Shown one piece after another: positions 53,856 to 59,510 of a stretch of DNA of 59,510 nucleotides. The DNA lies in NCBI RefSeq assembly GCF_023631325.1, contig NZ_JALQDG010000038.1, positions 1 to 59,510 of the forward strand, written 5' to 3'. Under the pieces are notes generated by a model. The model saw only the letters and a program-made list of their open reading frames with translations, was not told the origin of the DNA and searched no databases. This DNA is from Caballeronia sp. INDeC2. GTDB taxonomy: Bacteria; Pseudomonadota; Gammaproteobacteria; Burkholderiales; Burkholderiaceae. Made by a program: the position numbers and the translations under genes. Position 1 is the stretch's first letter; every line of letters begins with the position of its first letter.

Positions 53856-53927
53856 ATGTCCTCGCCCGCAATGAATGAACGCCTCACGACGGCCGCGACG
53901 CACGCGGTGTGGGAATCCAGCAGATGA
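53856..53927 (+). pseudogene. 23-codon stub of a Rieske oxygenase gene acting as a coupled leader
   Basis: Reads MSSPAMNERLTTAATHAVW then ESSR and a TGA. The first 11 residues match the start of the 47276 oxygenase (MLSPAMNERLT); the rest does not. It keeps a strong GAAGGAGAC. Its stop TGA (53925-53927) overlaps the aldo/keto reductase ATG (53924) as ATGA, so ribosomes finishing the stub could restart on that gene. Confidence 0.7.
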
Positions 53928-54958
53928 AATACAGACAGGTAGGGGCTTCCGACCTCACGGTGTCGGAGATCGGTTTCGGTTGCGGCGGCAATGCGGGCTT
54001 GATGGTCCGGGGAGATTTCGACGAGCAGCTGGTTGTCGTCGAGCGAGCGCTCGATCTCGGCGTCACGTATTTCGACACCGCACCGGATTACGGCAACGGC
54101 CTCGCCGAAGAGAACCTCGGCAAGGTATTGAAGCGTCTCGAGGCGCGCCCCGTACTGAACTCGAAAGTCGAGATACGCGCGCGAGATCTGGACGATGTGG
54201 CTGGACACGTGGTGCGGTCTACCGAAGCGACGTTACGCAGGCTTCAGGTCGATCACCTCGACGTTCTACAGATTCACAATGGGCCGGTATTCGGTGCAGC
54301 GCCGCTGCAGGGCGATTACTACGCGACGCTTGGCATCGATCATTTCACGGGACCGAATGGCGCTCTCGAGGGTCTGCAGAGCCTCGTGCAGGCCGGCAAG
54401 GTGCGGTATGTCGGCTTTGTCTGCCGTGGTAACGACATCGATCCGGTCAGGCAATTGCTCGATACCGGCGTGTTCAGCATGATCAACGTCAGCTATACGA
54501 TGCTCAACCCGACGCCGGGAATAGTGTGTCCCGAAGGTCTCGAGGTCGAAAAGGACGGAGGCGCAGTGCTGGATTTCGCACGCGATGCCAGTTGCGGCGC
54601 GGCAGCGTACAGCGTTCTCGCCCGTGGATTTCTCACCGACGACAGTGTTCACGGACTGGAGCGTCACCGGCTTGCGCGCAGCACGGCGGCCTACGGAGAG
54701 CGAGCGAGTGGGCTGCAGCAACAGGCAGCGCAGGTTCAGTTCGTGGCGCGTGAACTCGGAATCAGTCTGGCGCAAGCCGCTTTTCGATTCGTGCTCGGAC
54801 ACACCGGAGTGACGACTGCACTGGGCGGATTTTCATCGCTCGCACAGCTCGAGGAGCTTTCGGCCGTCTCCGGAATGGGGCCGCTACCGGACGACCTGCT
54901 GAGTCGCCTCGACCGTGTTTGGCGCAATAACTTCGCCACCGTCCGAGTTCATTCCTGA
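53924..54958 (+). CDS. Aldo/keto reductase
   Basis: 344-aa NAD(P)H-dependent TIM-barrel oxidoreductase. Catalytic tetrad candidates: Asp in FDTAPDYGNG, Tyr in the same motif, Lys in LNSKVEIRA and His in VLQIHNGPV. ATG 53924 has no good Shine-Dalgarno of its own but overlaps the stop of the 23-codon leader, implying translational coupling; GTG 53909 is an alternative. It might take the dehydrogenase role that MDR and MocA proteins fill in modules A and B, or handle a side product. Confidence 0.85.
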   Translation: MKYRQVGASDLTVSEIGFGCGGNAGLMVRGDFDEQLVVVERALDLGVTYFDTAPDYGNGLAEENLGKVLKRLEARPVLNSKVEIRARDLDDVAGHVVRSTEATLRRLQVDHLDVLQIHNGPVFGAAPLQGDYYATLGIDHFTGPNGALEGLQSLVQAGKVRYVGFVCRGNDIDPVRQLLDTGVFSMINVSYTMLNPTPGIVCPEGLEVEKDGGAVLDFARDASCGAAAYSVLARGFLTDDSVHGLERHRLARSTAAYGERASGLQQQAAQVQFVARELGISLAQAAFRFVLGHTGVTTALGGFSSLAQLEELSAVSGMGPLPDDLLSRLDRVWRNNFATVRVHS

Positions 54959-54986
54959 AGAGCAAGACACATAAGATGGGGACGAA

Positions 54987-56060
54987 ATGACGACGAGACG
55001 TACCGTGACGAAGGCGGCCGGGCTTTGGATCGCGCTGAGCGCGATGGGCCTGCCGTTCGATGTAGACGCAAGCGATACGGTTTCGCCCAACCTGGCATTG
55101 ACCAGCTACACAGGGCCTGACCGGGAAGCAAGAATTCTTGCTGCGGCCAAAGCCGAAGGGCAATTGAACTTCTATACGTCGATAGCGCAACCGGATATTG
55201 CGCCCCTGATCGATCCGTTTCAGGACAAGTTCGGCATTCAGGTCGATATCTGGCGTGCCGGCGACGAGCAGGTCGTTCAGCGCGTCGTAGCCGAAGCACA
55301 GGGCCATCGATATATTCCCGACGCAGTGCATACCGGCTCGTCTTATCTGGATGCGCTAAGGCGCGAGAAGCTGCTGCAGCCTGTCATGTCGCCCGCGCTT
55401 GCTGACCTGATGCCCGAGACCATTCCCGAACATCGTCAGTGGGCGGCGACGATGCTTTCGGTGTGGGTGCAAGCGTATAACACGCATCTGATCAAGAAGT
55501 CGGAGTTACCCGCTTCGTATGCGGATTTGCTGCGGTCGGAATGGAAGGGCAAGCTGGGCATCGAAGCGAAGAGTTCCGACTGGTTTGCGACGGTTGCATC
55601 GCAGATGGGGCGCGAGAAGGGGATCGCTTTCTTTCAGGAACTCGTCGCTCGGAATGGCGTATCGGCGCGCACGGGGAATTCCTTGTTGAATAATCTGGTG
55701 GCGGCTGGCGAAGTGCCGATGGCGCTCGAGGTTTATAACTACATGCCCGCTCAGGCCAAGCGCAAGGGCGCGCCTATCGACTGGTTCCTGTTGCAGCCGG
55801 CGGCCGCGCGGGCCAATGGCGTCGCGCTGCTCAAGCACGCGCCTCATCCAGCGGCAGGGCTTCTGTTGTACGACTATCTTCTGTCTGTGGATGCGCAAAA
55901 GATCCTTGCAAGCCGCGATTATGTGCCTACCAATCGAAAAGTTGCTTCTCCGTTTCAGGGCGTGCAGATAACACCTGTCGACTCTGCTATGCCGCTTACT
56001 GAACGAACCGAATGGACGTCTCTTTTCAATCAAATCTTTCTTCATGCGGCGGGAGGGTGA
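54987..56060 (+). CDS. ABC transporter substrate-binding protein, Fbp-type
   Basis: 357 aa. The N-terminus MTTRRTVTKAAGLWIALSAM has a twin-arginine pattern, suggesting Tat export. EGQLNFYTSIAQPDIAPLID and the following lobes match ferric-iron/aminoethylphosphonate-type binding proteins. The ATG follows GGGGACG, 28 bp after the aldo/keto reductase. It is the natural binding protein for the double permease and ATPase at 48903-51774, although separated from them by the reductase/IclR block. Confidence 0.82.
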   Translation: MTTRRTVTKAAGLWIALSAMGLPFDVDASDTVSPNLALTSYTGPDREARILAAAKAEGQLNFYTSIAQPDIAPLIDPFQDKFGIQVDIWRAGDEQVVQRVVAEAQGHRYIPDAVHTGSSYLDALRREKLLQPVMSPALADLMPETIPEHRQWAATMLSVWVQAYNTHLIKKSELPASYADLLRSEWKGKLGIEAKSSDWFATVASQMGREKGIAFFQELVARNGVSARTGNSLLNNLVAAGEVPMALEVYNYMPAQAKRKGAPIDWFLLQPAAARANGVALLKHAPHPAAGLLLYDYLLSVDAQKILASRDYVPTNRKVASPFQGVQITPVDSAMPLTERTEWTSLFNQIFLHAAGG

Positions 56061-56259
56061 TTCTGTACTGGCGCTAGCCAGGAAATCAGACTTCCGCGAC
56101 TCACCATGACTGCGGCTGTTCTGACCGAAGCCATGCGCATTAAGGCGCTGCGTGGCATCCGCGATGACCGATACCGTCGCTGCCTTCAGGCGATTCGGTC
56201 AGGCGACGACCGATCCGGTTGAGGATCAGACGCACCAGCGGCTTCGTGCGGCTGATAAC
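56061..56259. other. Non-coding or decayed sequence
   Basis: About 200 bp after the binding protein with no supported gene on either strand. It may be residual sequence from the mobile element whose integrase remnant follows. Confidence 0.3.
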
Positions 56260-56360
56260 CTTGCACAAGAAGCCGGAACGACCGTGTCCCGGAGCTCCAC
56301 GTCGCAGTTCGTTGGTTGTGCAGCTTCAACCGCGGTCTTGGCAAGTTTGATTTTCGCCAT
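56260..56360 (-). pseudogene. Tyrosine recombinase (phage-type integrase) N-terminal remnant
   Basis: The minus strand from ATG 56360 reads MAKIKLAKTAVEAAQPTNCD, then VELRDTVVP, the typical start of DUF4102-type integrases. A one-base deletion after VVP shifts the frame; restoring it gives the expected GFLCKV. Homology ends there; the catalytic domain is absent. I found no adjacent tRNA or clear att site. Confidence 0.65.
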
Positions 56361-56527
56361 GAGGTGCTCCTGAAAGGCTCCGATTTCCAGGAGCCAGCCA
56401 AGAGCCAAGCGAAGGAGAACCGGGGCGGTTTGCGTCGTGCACCCGGATATGATCTGAGATCTGGCCTCGAATGAAAACCCGCCATGGCGAGTTGCATCCA
56501 AGCCCAGCGTTACCCCGGTGCGGACTC

Positions 56528-56695
56528 TGCTTCCGCTTCAAGACGGAAGAAGACGTGATCGACGCGGCAAACGACACGCCCTTCGGCCTCTCCGCATATT
56601 TCTACACGCGCGATCTGGGCCGCGCGTGGCGCGTCGCGGAAGCGCTGGAAAGCGGCATGGTCGGCATCAACGAAGGCATCATCTCGACGGAAGCA
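56528..56695 (+). pseudogene. Inverted C-terminal piece of gabD-type aldehyde dehydrogenase
   Basis: The plus strand reads CFRFKTEEDVIDAANDTPFG, then LSAYFYTRDLGRAW and ESGMVGINEGIISTE, the C-terminus of a succinate-semialdehyde dehydrogenase. The rest of the gene is on the minus strand. The block is bounded by TGCTTCCG (56528-56535) and CGGAAGCA (56688-56695), an 8-bp inverted repeat, consistent with inversion. Confidence 0.75.
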
Positions 56696-57650
56696 TGCGG
56701 CGACGGGGCCAAAGGTTTCTTCATCGGCGATCAGCATGGAAGGCGTGGCGTCCGCGAGCACGGTCGGCTCGTAAAACGTGCCGCCGAGCGTGAGGCTTGC
56801 CGCCCGTCAGAACCTTCGCACCTTTGCTGACGGCATCGGCGACATGGGTCTGCACCTTCTTCAGCGCGGCCGCGTTGATGAGCGGTCCCTGATCGAACTC
56901 GCCTTCGAGCCCGTTTCCTGCGCGCAACTGTGCACCGCTCGCGTCAAGGCTCGCGTGAATGCCTCGTAGAAGCCGTCCTGCACGCAGAAGCGATTGACGC
57001 ACACGCACGTCTGTCCGGTGTTGCGAAACTTCGATGCCATCGCGCCTTGCACGGCAGCGTCGATATCGGCGTCATCGAACACGATGAAGGGCGCATTGCC
57101 GCCGAGTTCCAGCGACAGCTTCTTGAGCGTATCCGCCGATGGCTTCGCGAGCAGCTTGCCGACGCGCGTCTGTCCGGTGAACGACAGCTTGCGCACGTCG
57201 GGCGGTTCGGTAAGCACCTGACCGATGACGGCGGCATCGCCCGAAACAATGTTGAACACGCCCGCCGGAATGCCGGCTTCCTCGGCGAGCACCGCGAGCG
57301 CGAATGCCGAAAGCGGCGTCTCTTCCGATGGCTTCAGCACCATCGTGCAACCCGCGGCGAGCGCGGGGCCGGCTTTGCGCGTGATCATCGCGAGCGGGAA
57401 GTTCCACGGCGTGATGGCCGCGACGACGCCCACCGGCTCGCGCGTGACGACGATCTTCGAGTTCGGCTTCAGGCTGGGGATGATGTCGCCGTAGCTGCGC
57501 TTCGCTTCTTCGGCGAACCACTCGAAGAAGCTCGCCGCGTAGGCGGCTTCGCCGAGCGCTTCGGCGAGCGGCTTGCCTTGTTCGCGTGTGAGCAATTCGG
57601 CGAGCGTGTTGCGGTTGGCGAGCATCAGTTTGCACGCCGCGCCGCGCCGC
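56696..57650 (-). pseudogene. gabD: gabD-type succinate-semialdehyde dehydrogenase, broken and N-truncated
   Basis: Minus-strand ALDH body: LMLANRNTLAELLTREQGKP, PWNFPLAMITRKAGPALAAG, SFTGQTRVGKLLA, LELGGNAPFIVFDDADIDAA and the catalytic Cys in GQTCVCVNRF are seen. The frame is lost near 56934 (one base missing before QLRAGNGLEG) and again near 56791 (before LGGTFYEPTV); it reaches EETFGPVAACFR and then meets the inverted block. The N-terminal ~60 residues are replaced by the fused aldo/keto reductase. Non-functional unless the breaks are sequencing errors. Confidence 0.75.
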
Positions 57651-57654
57651 GCCG
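57635..57654. repeat. Four CGCCG repeats at the aldo/keto reductase-gabD junction
   Basis: Four perfect tandem CGCCG units lie exactly where similarity switches from aldo/keto reductase (VARVAARRG) to gabD (KLMLANRNT). A short GC-rich repeat like this is a likely site of recombination or of read misassembly. Confidence 0.7.
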
Positions 57655-58414
57655 CGACACGCGCGACCGATGCCCCGATCTCCTGCGACGCGCGATCGCC
57701 GTACATCTGCGCGGTGAAGAAGTCCGTCCGATTGCGCGTGGACTTGGCGCCGGATGTCAAGCGACCGCGCGCGAGCGGGCTGAACACGGACACCCCGACG
57801 CCCTGATCGATGCAATACGGCACCATCTCGCGCTCTTCCTCGCGATACGCGACGTTCAACTGCAACTGCATGTTGATCGGCTTGTGCCAGCCGTGGCGCT
57901 CGCACGCCTGCATGATCTTCGCGAACTGCCAGGTGTACATCGTCGATTCGCCGATGTAGCGCGCCTTGCCCGCGCGCACGATGTCGTCGAACGCGCCCAT
58001 CGTCTCTTCGACGGGCGTGTTCACGTCGAAGTAATGCAGCATGTAGATATCGACGTAATCCATGCCGAGACGCTTCAGCGACCCGTCGATGCCGTCCATG
58101 ATGTGCTTGCGCGAATGGCCGCCCGCGTTCGGGTAGCTCGCCATGTCGTAGCCGACTTTCGTCGTCACGACGACTTCCTCGCGCTTGGCGAGACGCTTCA
58201 GAATGCGGCCGACGACTTCCTCGCCGACGCCCGTCGAGTAAAAATCGGCGAGATCGATGAAGTTGACGCCCGCATCGAGCGCGTGGCGCACGATCGGCTC
58301 GCTTTGCGCTTCATCGAAAATCCACGGCTTCCATTGCGGCGTGCCCATGTTCATCGTGCCGAGGCACAGGCGCGAAACCTTCAGGCCGGATTGGCCGAGA
58401 CGCACGTATTCCAT
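57640..58414 (-). pseudogene. Aldo/keto reductase N-terminal part fused in frame to gabD
   Basis: About 258 residues of an aldo/keto reductase: RLGQSGLKVSRLCLGTMNMG, LADFYSTGVGEEVVGRIL, VVVTTKVGYD, IYMLHYFDVNTPVEETMGAF, QGVGVSVFSPLARGRL. D, Y, K and H tetrad residues are present, but the C-terminal ~70 residues, including part of the NADPH site, are replaced by gabD sequence. ATG 58414 with GAGGAG starts 13 bp after the Fae stop, so it was a co-transcribed partner of fae. The open frame continues to 56861. Confidence 0.75.
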
Positions 58415-58427
58415 TGACGGAAACTCC

Positions 58428-58937
58428 TCACTTCTTCGGCGTGTAGAACGGATTCGAAACGTCGCGCGCGGCCTTGAACATGGCGTCCTTGCGCGGCAGA
58501 CCTTCCATTGCGGCGACGATCGCGTTCTTGCACGCGCGATAGTTGTTCTCGAAGACGGCGTCGAGATCGTCGGTCTTGGGATTGACCCAGTTCGCCGACA
58601 CGACGACCCAGTCGTTCTCGGCTTCGGGCGGCAGCGTGCCGTTTTCGAGCGATTCGGCGACGGCCTTCGCGATGCCCGTCTGCGACGCGCCCCAGGTCGC
58701 GTTGCCGTGGAAGTCGCCGTCGATCTGCGCCTTGTTGACGTAGAGCGTGAGCGGCTTGGTCGGCACGCCGGGCTGCGCGGTCACGACGAAGGGCGCGTGA
58801 CCGGCGGACGGCGTCGCGAGCGCGGTCGCGAAGGCCTGCCCGGCCGGACCGTTACGCGGGCCGACCAGCACGTTGATATGGGCGAGATTGACGCCCGGCC
58901 CTTCGAAGCCCTCGCCGATGAAGAGATTCTTTTCCAT
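58428..58937 (-). CDS. Formaldehyde-activating enzyme (Fae) family protein
   Basis: 169 aa. FIGEGFEGPGVNLAHINVLV contains His20, equivalent to the catalytic His of Fae; then GPAGQAFATAL, KPLTLYVNKAQIDGDF and the C-terminal NNYRACKNAIVAAMEGLP. Fae condenses formaldehyde with tetrahydromethanopterin. Many beta-proteobacteria carry Fae-like paralogues of uncertain function, and no other H4MPT gene is visible here. The ATG follows GGAG. Formaldehyde could arise from O-demethylation of methoxylated aromatics, a possible link to this locus. Confidence 0.82.
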   Translation of the reverse strand: MEKNLFIGEGFEGPGVNLAHINVLVGPRNGPAGQAFATALATPSAGHAPFVVTAQPGVPTKPLTLYVNKAQIDGDFHGNATWGASQTGIAKAVAESLENGTLPPEAENDWVVVSANWVNPKTDDLDAVFENNYRACKNAIVAAMEGLPRKDAMFKAARDVSNPFYTPKK

Positions 58938-59165
58938 TGACTCCAGTCCTTTGCGTTACGTTGAGGATGGAGGCATTCTGCGGCGGGCTTCGCGCGGGGA
59001 GGAATCGAGGATTTTTGAGGGGAGCGTTGATGAAAGCTCAACTCGGGGATGACCCGTACGCTGGATCGTTTCGAATTGCGACGGCTTTCAGTTTCCTAAG
59101 CGTCCCATAAGGTACGAGCCCCGAAAATATCGGTTTGTCCCTGAACGCGGACTATTCCGGCGCGC
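58938..59165. promoter_or_regulatory. Divergent intergenic region between fae and PPTase-like gene
   Basis: 228 bp holding the promoters of both genes by position. No clear sigma-70 boxes, inverted repeats or known operators were recognised. Confidence 0.3.
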
Positions 59166-59408
59166 ATGCCTCCCACCGACCGCATCCCCCAGCTCGACGC
59201 CACGGAAATTCCGTGGCGCTATTACGATCTCGCGAAGTCGCGCGTGCAGATCCACGAACCACCGGCGCCCGGCGAGGTCTGTCTTTGGCTCGTGCCGAGC
59301 GAATTCCGCTTTGCCTCGGCGTCGAATATTGGGAGCTGGCTCAGTCTCGCCGAGCGCAAACGCGCGCGGCTGCATCCGAATTCGGCGCTCGGGCGGCGTT
59401 TCGGCGGG
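59166..59408 (+). CDS. 4'-phosphopantetheinyl transferase-like N-terminal fragment (runs into corrupted end)
   Basis: ATG 59166 opens a frame of ~81 codons: IPWRYYDLAKSRVQIHEPPA, then GEVCLWLVPSEF and SLAERKRARLHPNSALGRRF. The EVxLWxVP and later ER-A-R-F pattern resembles the N-terminus of Sfp-type transferases, where 'ALGRRF' precedes the substrate region. The reading then enters a G homopolymer (59409-59419) and low-quality sequence, so only a partial gene is visible. The family call is tentative. Confidence 0.45.
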
Positions 59409-59510
59409 GGGGGGGGGGCGCGGCGGCGCGGGGGTTTCCACAATCTCCAATTCGAGCCCCGCGGACTGGGGGTCGGGGCCGCACCCCCCCCACCCACCCT
59501 CCTCACCCCA
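59409..59510. repeat. Low-complexity, probably corrupted contig end
   Basis: An 11-base G run followed by G- and C-rich sequence and a closing CCCCCCCC-ACCC tail. Similar in kind to the first 120 bases of the window. Coding interpretation here is unsafe. Confidence 0.8.

Larger units (their letters stand above)
53730..53858. repeat. Identical 15-bp translation-start blocks in inverted orientation
   Basis: CATGGTCGTCTCCTT (53730-53744) is the exact reverse complement of AAGGAGACGACCATG (53844-53858). Each supplies the Shine-Dalgarno and start codon of a divergent gene (IclR leftward, truncated oxygenase leader rightward). The arms flank the shared promoter region. Confidence 0.7.
53773..53890 (+). 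repeat. Rieske promoter region, copy 2 of a duplication
   Basis: Diverged copy of 47192-47311 with the same operators, promoter, Shine-Dalgarno and the first ~11 oxygenase codons (SPAMNERLT). After codon 11 similarity to the oxygenase stops and unrelated codons lead into the aldo/keto reductase. Confidence 0.85.

Noticed and set aside
56361..56500. tRNA gene as integration target of the integrase remnant
   Set aside because: No cloverleaf or conserved TTCGA/CCA arms could be traced.
56930..58417. Plus-strand 495-codon open frame
   Set aside because: Antisense to the aldo/keto reductase-gabD sequence; Arg/His/Asp-rich composition typical of a shadow frame.
1..59510. CRISPR arrays, defence systems, biosynthetic gene clusters
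   Set aside because: No regularly spaced repeats, cas-like, restriction, toxin-antitoxin or synthase genes were recognised on either strand.

Overview
This 59.5 kb window is GC-rich DNA from a Gram-negative bacterium. Beta-proteobacterial trimeric porins, Bug/TctC-type binding proteins and the density of LysR, MarR and IclR regulators suggest Burkholderiales (Burkholderia, Caballeronia or Paraburkholderia-like). That placement is inference; there is no rRNA or other phylogenetic marker here. Both ends run into homopolymer-rich sequence that looks like an assembly artefact. Almost everything between is accessory catabolic DNA for aromatic carboxylic acids. I see no tRNA, rRNA or CRISPR array.

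Layout. (1) 0.2-15.8 kb is a meta-cleavage style locus. It has an MFS carrier with a LysR regulator, then an operon of flavin-dependent monooxygenase, type I extradiol dioxygenase, flavin reductase, MFS, FAH-family hydrolase, amidohydrolase/decarboxylase and aldehyde dehydrogenase. A second amidohydrolase is divergent, and MarR, porin, glutathione S-transferase and glutathione reductase follow. (2) 16-23.7 kb is a mixed stretch: LysR plus a SnoaL-like protein, an internally deleted IS3-type element, a broken amidase, a class II aldolase, two MFS carriers and another LysR.

(3) 22.4-36.1 kb is phthalate-type module A: Rieske oxygenase, Rieske ferredoxin, ferredoxin reductase, MDR alcohol dehydrogenase, an unknown 166-aa protein, MFS, CobW GTPase, class II aldolase, porin plus TauABC-like importer, IclR regulator and a Pht5-like decarboxylase. 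(4) 36.2-47.1 kb is module B: MarR, Gfo/Idh/MocA dehydrogenase (Pht4-like), reductase, Rieske oxygenase, a TctA-TctB fusion with its TctC, class II aldolase, a second Pht5-like protein and a chromate-type transporter pair. (5) 47.2-56.1 kb is module C: Rieske oxygenase, FbpBC-like ABC permease and ATPase, reductase, IclR, aldo/keto reductase and an ABC binding protein.

(6) 56.1-59.5 kb is scrambled: an integrase remnant, a gabD gene broken by frameshifts and an inversion and fused to an aldo/keto reductase, formaldehyde-activating enzyme, and the start of a phosphopantetheinyl transferase.

How it fits together. Modules A, B and C each pair a phthalate-dioxygenase-like Rieske oxygenase with its own electron-transfer protein, its own regulator, its own importer class and a dehydrogenase from a different fold (MDR, MocA, AKR). 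This suggests parallel acquisition of pathways that dihydroxylate, rearomatise and decarboxylate related aromatic acids. Shared DNA motifs tie the modules together. A GTTCC-N7-GGAAC motif occurs as strong copies at the module A oxygenase/ferredoxin promoters and the porin/IclR region, and as weaker copies in module C. A TTAGGTACCTAA-type palindrome occurs at the module B MarR/oxygenase promoter and again at the module A porin/IclR region. Module C also carries a duplicated promoter that has been captured to drive the aldo/keto reductase.
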